Shown: positions 47,196 through 59,878, numbered from the stretch's first letter. The stretch: 64,000 bases of DNA from Sipunculus nudus (GCA_026874595.1 CM049322.1:37381340-37445339); one strand, 5' to 3'. A program made the numbers and translations. Notes: generated from the sequence alone by a model not told the origin.

Positions 47196-50100
47196 ATGAG
47201 TAATATCAGGGTACTCTCACTTAATGCCCGGGGTCTTAGTCTTACCCCTAAAAGAAGACAATTATTTTATTGGTTGCAGAATAAAAGTCACAATATAATA
47301 TTTCTCCAAGAGACACACAGCTCCCCAAACTCCGCTGATCAGTGGAGAGCAGAATGGGGCCACAGTATAATATTTAGTCATGGAGCCACCAATTCCCGAG
47401 GTGTGGCAATACTGATAAAAAACTGTGTGTCACATCAGATCCATAATGAACGCAAAGATAAAGATGGAAGGGTCTTAGTGCTAGACATTACTATAGAAGG
47501 CATACGCCTTAATTTGGTAAATGTATATGGACCAAACAAAGTTAAAACAGACTTTTATTCTGATTTATTTGATAATTTAGCACAGAGCCACAATGAGAAT
47601 AATATAGTCGGAGGTGACTGGAACACCGTTATAAATCCTAAATTAGATAAGTCAAGTGGACAACTAGGGAATACAACTGTTAGTAATTTAATGAATGAAT
47701 GGATCGAAGAACTTGATTTAATTGATGTTTGGCGTCATTTTCACTTCCAAAATAGACAATACACATGGATGAGAGATAAACCAACATATACTTGGAGTCG
47801 TATAGATTTTTTTCTTATATCCAAGGGTCTTTTAAGGCTAACTAAAGGGGCTAGTATTTTACCAGGGTATAACACAGATCACTCAGGGATTGATCTACTT
47901 ATGGAACCTCATGAAAGAAAACGAGGACCAGGATTTTGGAAATTCAATACCTCCTTACTATATGATGAAGAATGTGTAAAGCAAATAAAGGATAGTATAT
48001 TGACCACTGTAAATGAAAATAAAGAAGCTAATCCTACTTTATTATGGGATACCATAAAAATGACTATCCGGAGAACATGTATATGTCACAGCCATAGAAA
48101 ACAAAAGAAAACCAGAGAAGAAATTAGTAAGTTAGAAAAAGATATAATGTTCTTGAAAAACAAAATATTTACAGATGCTGAGCAATGTGATAAACATAAA
48201 TTAAAAGAGAAGGAACAACAACTATATAAGTATATAGAAGAAAAAGCCAGGGGGCCGCCATCAGAAGCAAAACCAGATGGTATGAGGAGGGTGAGAAATC
48301 AACAAAATATTTTTTAAATATGGAGAAAAGGAATTACAACAGAAAGGTTGTCAGTAAACTTATTATAAATGGAAATATAATAAACAATCCACAGGTAATA
48401 TTAGAGAAAGAAAAAGTATTTTTCCAGGAACTTTATACTTCAAATCAACAACATGATGTTAGTAAAGTTGAAAATTTTCTTGAAAAATATAATATAAAAA
48501 TGAATAAATTAAAAAAAACAATGTCTCCAGAAATCACAGAACAGGAAATATTAAATAGTTTAAAAACATGTGCAAATGGAAAATCGCCAGGGACAGATGG
48601 TTTCCTTGTTGAGTTTTACAAATTTTTTTGGAATGACATTAAGAGATATTATATGGACAGCATCAGATATAGTTTTAGTACAGGGCTTTTATCAATAACT
48701 CAGAGGCAGGGTATAATTAGCCTTCTCCCTAAAAAGGGAAAAGATGAACTTTATCTCAAAAACTGGAGACCACTTACACTCTTGAACTGTGATTATAAAA
48801 TTATTTCAAAATGCATTGCAAACAGAATAAAACAGTTTCTCCAAACTTTAATTCATGGGGACCAGACAGGGTTTATGCAGGGAAGATATATAGGGGAAAA
48901 TGTTGCAAAAGTTATGACTTTGTCTGAATATTTATTACAAAATGAAGAAAAAGCTTTCCTCATGGCTGTTGACTTTGAAAAAGCCTTCGATTTTTTAGAA
49001 TGGGATTATATTTATAAAATTTTAGAATTAATGAACTTTGATTTGCATACTACCTCTATGATTAAAACATTGAATACTAACATCTCCAGCTGTGTTATAA
49101 ATAATGGTTATATCTCTGAATTTTTTGAAGTAAGTAGAGGAGTCAGACAAGGCTGTCCCCTATCCCCCTATTTATTTATACTTGCTATTGAATTACTGGC
49201 AGAGGCTATAAGATCAAATGAAAAAATAAATGGAATTTCATCCAAACATGGTGTTTTTAAAATAATACAGTATGCAGATGACACAGTGGTGTTTACAAAA
49301 GATATCGCTAGCATACAATGTATTTTCTGAATTTAATAATATCACAGGTTTAAGGATCAACCGAGACAAAACAGCTATAATGCCCTTAACAGAAGGGAAA
49401 TATGAAGAAAAAGACATAGTTACAAATTTAGGTTTGACCTGGGCTGACAAACAATTAAACTTACTAGGAATTACTATAACACCTTCCATGAAAAATGTTG
49501 TACAGTTAAATTATACACCAAAAATACAAAAAATAAAGAGTGTGATATCTGTATGGTCTCGCAGAAAACTCACACCCCTGGGAAAAATTACCATTATAAA
49601 GAGTTTCCTTATTTCCCAGGTAATTTATTTATTATCAGTTCTTCCTTCCCCAACAAAACAAATTTTGAAAGAAATAGAGAAATTGCTATTTAAATTCATA
49701 TGGCATAAAGGTAGAGAATTAGTTAAAAGGAATATTCTTTATGCACCTATAGATTGTGGGGGGCTTAGCATGATACATCTACCAACACAGGACATAACAT
49801 TAAAAATAGCTTGGATAAAAAGAATACTGTCTAAATCAGAAAATGATATATGGAGACAAATGTTCATACAGGGTCTCAAGATGTCTGATGAGTCATTCAG
49901 GTGCAATTTACATAGAAATGACATCCTAGAGATATTTGTAAAACCATCCATATTTTGGACAGATGTATTTCAGTCTTGGTGTATATATAATTACCACTCG
50001 CCATTAACTTGCACAGACATTAAAAATCAAATCATATGGTTCAATTCTCACATTAAAATAGGAAAGAAAGTTATATTTCTAAGATCATTATACATGGCAG

Positions 50101-50936
50101 GGATAAAATAAATCTCTGACATAATTAAAACAGATGGTGCAAAGAATGTTTGGTTAAATCATAATGAGCTATGTAATAAATTTAATGTTAAAATAGATAT
50201 TATAACATATAATGGAATAATTAATGCCATCCCAAAACTATGGAAAAGCTTACTTAAAACCGAAAAACCTGAAATTATTATCATGCCTTATAATTTTAAC
50301 TTTGACAGAATAATAAGGACTAAATATCTGACTAAAAGTGTATACACCAAGGTGATTCAGAAGAACCTGGAGAAGCCGACTTCTGCAATCCAGAATTGGG
50401 AATCTGACCTACAAACAAAATCTGAAGAGAAAGTATATAAAGGTTTCAGTAATATATTGAACTGTACTATATCTGTAAAATTAACGATGTTCCAATTTTA
50501 TATACTACACCGCAGAATTACTTTAAACCCTTTTCTTTATAGGATAAATATAATTAACTCTGCAGAATGTAGTTTTTGCAAAAATGAGGATGAAACCATT
50601 TTACACTTATTTTGGGAGTGTTGCTTTTCCAGATTGATTTGGAGTGATATTCTTTCTATATTAAAATCATATGGAGCAGTTGAAACATCATTTATATGGT
50701 CAGCTGATAATGTTATCTTAGGGTGTTACAATACAAAATGGTTGAATTTCATGACTTTACTTATCAAAAGGTACTTATATATTAGTAGATGTAGAAGAGA
50801 ACAACCAAAAACCAGGAAGTGTAAAATGTTTATTAAAGAAATACATAATATTGAAAAATATATCGCTCTCAAAAGAGAAAAATTGCATCAGCATGAAAAT
50901 AAGTGGAAATCTCTCCACTGCCTTATTAAAGAATAA
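47196..50936 (+). pseudogene. L1-like ORF2: endonuclease, reverse transcriptase, zinc knuckle
   Basis: About 1246 codons in three frame segments. Segment 1 (47196 to about 48253) holds the endonuclease with all expected catalytic positions: N10, E39, Y111, D141 and N143 (GGDWN), D204 (SRIDFFL), D228 and H229 (TDHS). Segment 2 (about 48254-49310) holds the RT: GKSPGTDGF, NWRPLTLLNCDYK, AVDFEKAFD, SRGVRQGCPLSPYLF and YADD (49271-49282). Segment 3 (about 49315-50936) holds the thumb and C-terminus with LGITI and a C-x2-C-x8-H-x4-C knuckle (about 50568-50621, ending HLFWEC). Lesions: a one-base change in a G5 run near 48250-48254, a frame change with probable loss of a few codons near 49305-49320, and an in-frame TAA at 50109-50111. 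Product: nicks target DNA and primes cDNA synthesis. Not translatable as one protein here. Confidence 0.9.
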
Positions 50937-51220
50937 TTTTATGGAAGTAATACTGACATTGGTAACATTTCATTACAGTATTCATACAGAGTTGTTGAAA
51001 TTTTCTGATATTATACAGTTGGAGATTTGTAAGTATGTATGTATTTTTTTTTTTTTTTTTCATGTATGTTTTGTTCATTTATAGCCGGGTATAGAGAAAT
51101 GTATGTATACATACATACATATATTCTACAGTCGGACTAACTTAATGTTGTTTGCCTTGTGTGTATTTTTGCTGTATACTTTTTATGTATTGTTCTTCTG
51201 TCAATAAATATGTAAAAAAA
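50937..51220 (+). other. 3' UTR and poly(A) tail of L1-like LINE
   Basis: It contains a long T run (about 51045-51060), a CATA tetranucleotide stretch (about 51099-51121), an AATAAA signal (51203-51208) and a terminal A run from 51214 that merges with the target duplication. Confidence 0.85.
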
Positions 51221-51235
51221 AAAAAATTCTAGCCT
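51221..51235. repeat. 3' target-site duplication of L1-like LINE
   Basis: AAAAAATTCTAGCCT after the poly(A), continuing into TCTACAACAATTG exactly as the uninterrupted site in unit A does. The boundary with the tail is ambiguous because both are A. Confidence 0.9.
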
Positions 51236-51888
51236 TCTACAACAATTGTTCCATAAAACAGGGAACAGAAATCGCACAGGGACACCTGTCCTAGCAGGAC
51301 ACTTTACATGACCGCTACCTCTGTACTGTGGTGACTTAAACTCGTAACACGAAAATATGTTTGAGTCATCATTCCGGCATAAAGGAAGGTTCCTCTGTAC
51401 ATTTGTATTGTTTTCTTTTAGAATCTATCAGTATAATCTTTATTTATTTTAGGATCTTGTTAGGAAAAATGTTTTATATGTATGTGGGTCTCCCATGATG
51501 ATTTTTATTCTTTAAACCGAAATCCGAACAATCATAGTTTAGGTTTCTTTTGACAAAACGTAGTAATTGTATTTAAAATAGATGACAGCGCAAACGTGGA
51601 TGAAACGTAAACTCAGTTCAATCAGATATATACCTATGACAAGAAGTTGGAATAAGTACACACCTAGTATAATTCTTATCCCTTTTCACATCCAGTATCT
51701 TAAGATGATTTTTAATGATTTCTTACATTTCTCCTCTGAACCGCGATACCTCAGAATCAGACTTTTGCTCTTATTAATTTACTTGCACCGGGTCATACTT
51801 TTTTTTCTGTTTACAACAAACAGTAAAGACTTTCGTGAACGGTTAGAGTTTAGTGCAAGAAATAGCTGAAAAAAATCACACTCGCAAC

Positions 51889-52402
51889 GAAAAATTCCGC
51901 GCAGACATTACATTACAGATAATTCATTATATATTTTGATATACAAAGGATAAAATTGACATTTCATATTTAGGAAATAAAGGCTTCAATCTGATTCAAC
52001 CTGATATAAACGTATGGGATACTGTGTTCATGTGAGGGGAAAAGCTGGGGACTAATATGTACTTACTAGGCAGTATTTGGTCTCGAGCCAATCAGACCTG
52101 TTAATTTCTTTCTCAAATACCTAAAGAGTTATACATGAAAGAAAGCTATACTGTTATGACCCTACCAGAAATAGACGACCCAGGTATGCCTTGTCTTGAA
52201 ACACTAGCCCGTTCAACCCTTGTTAAATTTCCTGTGTTGTTAACTTAATTGATAGGAGCGGTCGCAACTACAAAAGGCCTTATAATTGACCCCCGCATAC
52301 CGTTGTCCAGATACAGGAGCAAGTAGCACGACGACAATGTATCATTGACCTTAATCACGCCGATAAGATCATTGAGATAAATGAGTCTAGATCGCGCAAA
52401 GG

Positions 52403-52461
<59 letters not shown>

Positions 52462-53902
52462 GTGTCCAATGTACATACTCTTGGCCGTGTACAGGAGCAG
52501 GTCGTACCACCACAAGGTAACAATGACATCAATCACTCCAATGATATCAATGAGATAAACGAATCTAGGTCGCGCAAAGGGAGTGTATAAGCTACCAGTG
52601 TCGCCCACTGCATCGGTGCAGTTCTTAGTCGTTAACTCTTGAAATATGCCCTTCCAATTTTAAAATTTCACATTCTTGATCGCTATAACTCAGATGTCTT
52701 TCAGTCACCTTAAAATGTATCAAATTGTACTTAACAATTTGATATTTTATCCCATTTAAAAAAGTTATTTTGCTCGCATCCATTAAGAATATGAATATAT
52801 ACACATTATGTTATTGATACACATTAGGTAAAATTATCTATAACTGGAAAATACACTCTGCCGGAGGACATTTTAAGGTAGTTTGAACGGACATCATTCC
52901 GATGCGGTCCTATCGTAATCAGCTTTTTATGGGGTACGCCGCGTGTGTCTTTATATCCAGCGGTTTATTAAATAATTCCTCCGCTAAAGCGATAATCTAC
53001 AAACTGTGTTTAACGTTACTGATATAAATGTTTGGGATACTCTGTACATGTGAGGGGAAGAGCTAGGGAATAATATGTAGTTACTGGGAAGCATAACGTC
53101 AAGAGCCAATCATACTTGTTAATGTCTTTTTAATATGTTAAAGAGTTAAAGAACAGTTTTCACACCTTTTCCGGGGACAGCACCGGCCGAAAACTAAACA
53201 ATTAAATGAAACCTAATGGCTTAAATACCTGACCGTTGGCTTTGTGACTCATACTTAAAAAAATATAATTATGGTATTTAAATTTTTCCAAAATTATTTC
53301 ATAGATACCAATACAATTTCTTGTTCCCGATTTTTTTTTTGAGAATTCGGCTTTCGGAAAAAAAGACGTTCTACTGTTCCAAGGGTTATGAGGGTGTCTA
53401 GAGGCTACGCCACACGTTTCATTATATCCAGTGGTACATCTACCGTATGGGTACGGTATGACCCAGTTAGGGCGATGGCTATATATAGCATTTGACATGA
53501 ACAGGCTAGCACACAGGGTGTTATTAATTGATACATTGCAGGATAATGTCTATATTTAGAAGACGTAACATTATAATATGTAATGTATGTAATATCTTTA
53601 TATAGCCCCATTATTTTGGTTATATATATATGTCACTCTTACAAAGACCTACAAATATTTTCGATTTAATTCAATCATTGTAAGAACAATTTAGTGGCAG
53701 TTTGACCCCTAGATTGCTTTTTATTGACTTGCGCAACTGTTGCTTGATCAGCACCAAGTAAGGACAGATAAGCTGAAGCTTATCCAGAACATAATACTAA
53801 GGTTCATTCGATATCTGGTTTAAAAATCCAATATTCATGTACAAAAGTACCATTTATTCAAGAAACATCGAACTTTAAAATGCTAAAATATATGATAATT
53901 GT

Positions 53903-53951
<49 letters not shown>

Positions 53952-54273
53952 GTAAGTTCAGATATTATGTAATGGACACATTTGGCTATTATAGAATGGT
54001 TGTAATTTAAGTAAACATCAGCATAGGCACTCCGATTAAGAATAGTGTATTCAGTGTGCATCAGAATTGTATATATCGTATATACCATGCCTACTGAAAT
54101 TTTGAATAGGACACATGGAGAAGAACAATGGCAGGTTTGATTTTTCCACATTTTAGTTTTATAGTGTGAGCTTAAAACATGTTCATAACAGACCACTGGG
54201 CTCTGTAATTTGAAGGCAAAGAAAGGATATAAAAAAACCTCACATATAAAACCCACTGCCTCAAGAATATGAG
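51889..54273. repeat. Higher-order tandem repeat unit C, truncated
   Basis: It begins GAAAAATTCCG like A and B but lacks about 365 bp after CTTCAATCTGATTC (near 51997) and stops matching after CAAGAATATGAG at about 54273. The fourfold repeat and the LINE target are therefore absent. Two (TA)n tracts are expanded: 52406-52458 (short in A and B) and 53906-53948. Confidence 0.85.
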
Positions 54274-54289
54274 AATTAAGGACTTAAAG

Positions 54290-54970
54290 ACTAAAAAATA
54301 TGCAGCCTTGAAAGTTCTGCGAGCGATGTGATACGATACACCCCCATTCACGGCCCAGCCTCTGATAAATGTGCCCAAAGTGTGCAGAAAATAGCACGAT
54401 TATTTGGGTTGGTGGAAAAAGGGACCCGGCCAGAAAGAGTATGGAGGTCCGTGTAATTCCCTTACTTCCGATATAAAAAGCATCAGGCCTTCCACGGAAT
54501 ACTAAACCTTCCCTTCCGGTATACCATTAGATTTTCTATTAAATAAACCAAGTGATGGAAAACCCAAAGAAATTCGTAAATATGAAACTGAGGCTAGGCC
54601 TACGGTAATGAAAGTTCTTGATTAAGCGCACAGAAAACATAAAGCAATCATTCCTGCCGTTGTGTCCAAACCTGCAGTGCACACTAATACTGGTGAAATA
54701 TCCACTGCCCGGCCTCTGAGACCTGATCCTGATGACTGTGTTCAATATGTCCAGGAGATAGCACAAATACTTGGGTCGGTGGAAATGGAATAACGCAGGA
54801 AAGTGTGGAAGTCATCGGAGTTCCCTGTATCCGGTGAACCACCAGGTCTTTCAGAGATTACTGAAACTTTCAGCTAAACTGGAGGATTTACCATTGAATA
54901 AACTAAGTAATGGGAAATCAAAAGAAATTCGTAAAAAAACGAAACTGAAGCCCATATATAAAACATATAT
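54290..54970 (+). pseudogene. Twice-repeated decayed coding-like segment, family unknown
   Basis: Two related blocks (about 54290-54620 and 54680-54960) share the words ATAGCACRATTATTTGGG-like, GTGTGGAAGTC/GTATGGAGGTC, and AAAGAAATTCGTAAA. Translated fragments such as NKLSNGKSKEIRKKTKLKP look protein-like, but stops and frame changes are frequent. I do not recognise the family. It is probably a small tandem remnant of a mobile-element gene. Confidence 0.4.
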
Positions 54971-54979
54971 TTTCCATCA

Positions 54980-55760
54980 GACAAGAGTGACACATTTAAT
55001 TTCCAGTAACCTTTATCTATTCTTTTGTCACTGGTTTCAATGATTATACTCACAGCATTATGGTCGGTAAGACGTGTTTCTACCTGGCTACTTATCACAC
55101 AGCAGTTTTTGTATTTATTTGTTTTGAAATCTAATAATTTGGAGTGAAGATATAATCCAAAAGATCTCGAAATACTTTGACTGTATAGCATATGAAACGA
55201 ATTGCGTCGTCTGTGTATGCGTCATTTAAACATAAAGTATTTATAAACTTTTGAAACATTGGTGTGGAATTTTCATTTCAATGAAACTTTGTAGTGCTAT
55301 CTTTTTTTTAAAGACTTCTGTTGAAGTCTCCAGCAACAATTAAGTTACCCAACTATTTGAAATATCGTATAATTCATTTTTGAACGTCTTTATGGAATTC
55401 ACATCGATCTTTATCTAAAGTTGGTGCAAAAACACATACAAGCGAACACAATTTTCCATAAATTTTAAGATTACTTAATAATTTTCTGCCTATATTATCA
55501 CTGTGTTTGTCGATGAGGGTATAATTAATATTGCGCCCGATAAGATGGCAATACCTTTACTATGCGATGAACAACTTAAAGAATGATAAACAATTCTGTT
55601 CCATGAACGGTTGTATAAATTTCCAAAAGAAAAAGTACAATACGTTTCCTGAAAAAAAAGTATTATCAATATTTTGTATTTCGAATCACTTTCAAATTAT
55701 TTCCTTCAACGATCAGATCAGCAATCTTATTGCTTGTTGTGAATGTCTTCTGCGATTTGG
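54980..55760 (-). pseudogene. LINE endonuclease fragment, L1/Tx1-like
   Basis: Read on the minus strand from about 55550: KGIAIL, then VCVFAPTLDKDRCEF, then NLIVAGDFN (near 55330), then SSQVETRLTDHNAVSIII and DKGYWKLNVSLLSD (55090-54990). These match the order of an apurinic-type endonuclease: GxAIL, V(Y/F)AP, GDFN, SDH and the post-endonuclease YWKLN segment of L1/Tx1-like ORF2 proteins. Stops and frameshifts are present, and no RT follows to the left. It is a different family from the LINE at 45358-51220. Confidence 0.7.
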
Positions 55761-57500
55761 TGGATTTTCTTGTTTGTTCTACGTCAGCTAGCGATTTTGA
55801 GACCATGCTTTTTATTCGAGTAATCTGAGCGCACAGTTCAAATGAACTGTACTGACTTATTGTATTCTGAAGTAGTCATCCGTAGAGATTGTTTCCTTTC
55901 CAAAAATCTTTGTCGATAACTTTGGTTAGGTATCTTGTTAGTTCGGTGCCTAGATAAAGGTGGACGAACAGGTGGTCATTAAGGGCTCCCTAGACTCTGG
56001 TATTTGTTGCGCTTTTTGAAAATTAAGTTCTCTAATATGTCCTGCGTATCTTCAGGAATAAGTTTGTTCTCAGTTTGTTGACCTAAGTTTCTGGCTATTC
56101 CTGCGTGCTTAGCAGCTATGATATTTTCGGCCCGGTCATACTGCTGGTTTTCTACCTCACATCAATAATGAAAAGCGTGCTCCACCGATCAAAAGTCTTG
56201 GCCGTACACGTCCAGATTGCAAGGAAAGTCACTTGACAAAAATATCACGATAGCCATTGATGACCCGGACGTTACAAAATGTGGCTTTTCTTTTCCTTTT
56301 TGTCTTCTTAATGACATGATCTAGTTATCTGTCTTCCACTCCTGGTCAGAGTTTTACCTTCACATCTTTGTCCAAAACAATCACAGCCACATTAACTGTA
56401 CCTCATTTTCGTCACACTGTCCTCACTGACATTGACTTTGGTATTAATGTTTTTCTGAATTCCGGCAAGCATGTGACCTCTAGTCGTCATGTTTGTTTGT
56501 TTGTGTGTGTCTGTTTCGACTTTACAGGCCACAATTTTGCAGCAATTGCTTTCAAAATTACACAGCTGGTAGGCAATTGAAACTCCTGGAATTCTAAAAT
56601 TGTTTTATTAATAGTGGTCAAAGGTCAAGGTCAAGGCCATCAAAAACTTATTTTTTTTAAAAATTTCTTCATAACATCTGCATAAGTCCTATCTCCATAA
56701 AATTAGTTTCAATTTTTTCCTTTAGATTTTCTCAATGACCTGGTTTGATCGAATGGTCTTGATATTGTGTCAACTTGTCAGTATGTCTGTCTGTTTGTCA
56801 GTTGTCGTCAATTTTGCCTGCTTCCTGGTTCTTAAATCTTACTTATACTACAGGCCACAGTTTTGCAGGAATTATTTTGAAGCTGGTACATTTTCTGTCT
56901 TACACTAATACACCTAAAGTGATATTTTCCAGATATGGCCGCTAAAGGGCGTTGCACTAGAACCTCCCTAATAACTTTTTGGACATATCTCTAAATCTTT
57001 GAACCTCAATTACATATACTATAGCTTATTTTCTTCCTTTGAGTCTTCTTCATACTCAGGCTAAGACGTCTAGTCTCAATCTTGTGTCACTTTGCCAATA
57101 TTTCTGGCTGTTTGCCTGCTTTCTTAATATCTCCTGCTTTCTGCTTCATGCGTCTTGCATATAACATCTTTCTGTCCTCAGTTTTGCGGGAATCACTTTA
57201 TAACTTACATATATCCAATATTTTAAAGTTTTCTGGAAGTTATATGTGTATTTTCTAAAAAGGTCGAAGATCAATGTCAATAAAATACGTCAAAATCTTA
57301 TTTCCCTCATAACTTTGACAAATATATTGGTCCCATCTTCACAATCAATGGCTTATTATTTTTCTTCCTCTTCTTCCTTGTTCAATGATCTGTCTACTTC
57401 TACGTCATTTCCGGCAAGGGCTCGACCTCGAGTACTTTGTATTTTAGCAAGATCATTGCCGTTTGGCAGATGTTTATTTTGCTCACAAAGGTAATTTTAC
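55761..57500 (+). repeat. Gene-free region with degenerate ~320-bp repeats
   Basis: A module near 56520, 56845 and 57175 repeats the idea GGCCACARTTTTGCAGGAAT followed by a stretch ending in a TGG or AAGG word. The first module includes a half-site cluster, TGGTCA-A-AGGTCA-AGGTCA (56615-56633). 55761-56240 shows nothing recognisable. The open frame at 57246-57494 has no known domain. Confidence 0.45.
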
Positions 57501-59056
57501 ATAATTCGTCTTGTAAATGAAAGGACACGTGACGGTAAATTAATTTTTATACGAACCACTGTTAAAATGATAATGAAATAAATAACAAATAAATGTTTAT
57601 TAGAATGAAATAAAATACAAATGTATATTTCATTGATTTTAACTGAAACATTGTAGAATCTGTTTGAAACTATATTATGAAAATAACACAATTTGCACTT
57701 ATGTAGTAACCTATAAATGCCTGGATATTCAACCATTTTCCCTTTTTAGGGCTATGAATTAACAACAAAAACATGTAGTTGTCATATTTAAAAAAAAAAT
57801 ACGAGGAAATGTCTCTCATATATTGCAACATTTTTGTAAAGTAAAGAAATAGAGTTTCAGAATGTATATGTTTTGTTATGCTACAGCAGGTGGCGCCAAA
57901 CACCCTATTTTTGACTTCTGGCTCATCCAAAAAAAAACACGGATCTAAAGGTTCAAAGCTGAAAAGGAATTTATAGAAAGATGCCATTACGAACAGGAAG
58001 AATGCATTATAATCAGCAGCTGATCCAACGATTGATCCAGGGTCAATTCAGTGCATGTTTGTAGATTTCCAAATGAGGAATCATCACTAGCAGTGACATC
58101 TGGTGGCAGGATTTGGTATTGGTAGATGTAAGGGGCTCCGCGCATGTGCAGTCTGGGTTCTCTGTCGTATAAGTTGCGGCTCTATAGTTCATAGAGAGCC
58201 ACAGGCCCCTGCCTTGATTTATCTATGCCAAGTAGGGCATAAGATGGCCCGCCAAGACTCGTTTTGACCCATGTGTGGGATGCCTGTCCTAATGAGCCGG
58301 GGCCGATTGTTTCAGCAAGCGATGTGCATGTGTTGCATCATTACTGCTAACCTCCTTGCAAAAAACAGCTGAAATGTAATACATGCACCCTGCAGGCTGA
58401 AACAATCTTGCGGGTAACTGTGACCGGATCTCCCACTGACCTCTCTTAGGAAAATAGATCTGTAGTTCTGTAAAAAATTAAATTTGCCGTTCTTTGTTCA
58501 GAAATCAGCTGAAAATGCAATTGTTTGGCCCCACTTGCAGAACAGAAGAGGAACCTGATCCGGACCACAGATTGGTCCTCGAGGGATATGGACACCAGTG
58601 TTTAATGCCTGATGGATGTATCAGGCCACTACAGACCAATTTTTGATATGGAGACTGAGGCCTCAGTATATGAAATAATCTCACCTCAGTTTCTTAGCTC
58701 AAGCGTACTTTAAAATACAGGGGTTGTTTCAATAACATTGTAAATTACCGAAGTCCAACTGCGGGTCTAAAGCCCCGACTTGCCTATATCCCAGAGTTAA
58801 GTCCGAATCAATAACGCTGGTTTAACAAAGCTCGACTGAAGCCTGAAAAAGCCCCTTTTCAGTGCCACCTAACGATCGGCAGGACGTGGAACAGCGGGGG
58901 AAGTTTACGGAACAGAAGGGAACACATTAACAGATAGTGTGAGGATTTAAACAAAAAATGGTTCTCGATTGGAAACATTAGGCTTAGTAATACGCCACGG
59001 AAACTTGTAAGTGTAAAACAAATATTAATGTATAGTTATAATTCCTTTCAGGTTTT
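57501..59056. other. Gene-free stretch, partly GC-richer
   Basis: 57500-58000 is AT-rich, with a CAGGTGGCGCCAAAC core near 57889. 58020-58900 is richer in GC and has several CAGCTGA and GAAACAAT words: GATTGTTTCAGC near 58306 and GCTGAAACAATC near 58397 form an inverted pair about 90 bp apart. It could hold an untranslated exon or an unknown repeat. No coding frame is supported. Confidence 0.4.
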
Positions 59057-59060
59057 ACTT

Positions 59061-59874
59061 TGATACGGAACCTAATAGTTACAGATCACGTAATCGTGAC
59101 GGACATAAAGTTTTGTTATGGAAATATAAAAACATCAGATTCCGCAACACTAGGCAGCGTGAAATGTCTAGGGGAATGAATAAAGAAAGTATTTTTTTTG
59201 TTAACAAATAACTATAATTTATTCTTAGAACAATCCTAACATAACAATACATTCAATCAATAAAATTACACAGTATTTAAGACATAACAATAATAAAAAT
59301 GTACATCACCAGAGCCCGGATCCTAGGCTTTGATTTCTGGATACCACAACTGTCACAGTCCAACAAGAGTCTTTTAGCACAAATCATCACGTGAACAGTT
59401 CAAGTTAATCTTCCCGTTGAATATTCCAACTAAACCTCGAAGACAATCTGTTGTAATTCAGCAGTGAAATGAGGTAAAATCCCAAAGGCAAACTGAAGAA
59501 AATCTGTATAAAATCTGTATAAAGTCTGTCTAAAGTCCGTAGAAAATCTGTAACTATGCAATTATCGGAGTAGGTCCCAAGACTGACGAGAAAGTCGCAC
59601 CCTTTCTTGCCCACTGGTATTTTTCTTCTTCTCGGCTGTAAACACAGCCCCTATTTATTTCTTTTTCACCCGAAGTCAAGAAAATTCTAAAGAACAAACT
59701 CGAAGATTTTAGAACATAACGAACGCGCAGTGTTTACACTCTGCGAGCAAGCCAGAGTTCAACAAGTGCGGTTCCCATAGCAACGCACACGGCTTGCGTC
59801 TAACACGAATCACAATGTCAAGCACATGTTAAGCTATGTAAAATCTTGCGCATAATAAACAAATAAATGTAACA
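59061..59874 (-). mobile_element. Solo LTR, copy 2
   Basis: Reverse complement of the LTR at 28281-29131, 814 bp, with TGATACGGAACC at the left edge and TGTAACA at the right edge. A perfect 4-bp duplication, ACTT, flanks it (59057-59060 and 59875-59878). The TATA box has decayed to AATAAATA (59652-59659, minus). Minus-strand frames in it are shadows. Confidence 0.85.
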
Positions 59875-59878
59875 ACTT

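Larger units (their letters stand above)
45358..51220 (+). mobile_element. Full-length L1-like non-LTR retrotransposon
   Basis: A 5.86-kb element has an 87-bp 5' UTR, ORF1 (45445-46357), an 838-bp inter-ORF region, ORF2 (47196-50936), a ~280-bp 3' UTR with an AATAAA signal and a poly(A) tail. It is flanked by a 15-bp target duplication. The insertion target (TTTG/AAAAAA on the top strand, so TTTTTT/C on the nicked strand) fits L1-type endonuclease preference. ORF1 plus an endonuclease-RT ORF2 with a C-terminal zinc knuckle fits the L1/Tx1 group. Four lesions interrupt the two ORFs, two of them at homopolymers. The exact target duplication and the intact endonuclease say the insertion is young. 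Confidence 0.93.
41533..51888. repeat. Higher-order tandem repeat unit B, split by an L1-like LINE
   Basis: Left part 41533-45357 and right part 51236-51888 together match unit A along its length. Removing the LINE and one copy of the target duplication leaves about 4478 bp against 4465 bp for unit A. Internal (TA)n tracts are longer here (43901-43946) than in unit A (39423-39449). The fourfold repeat (44765-45310) has lost about 25 bp between its first two units. Confidence 0.88.
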
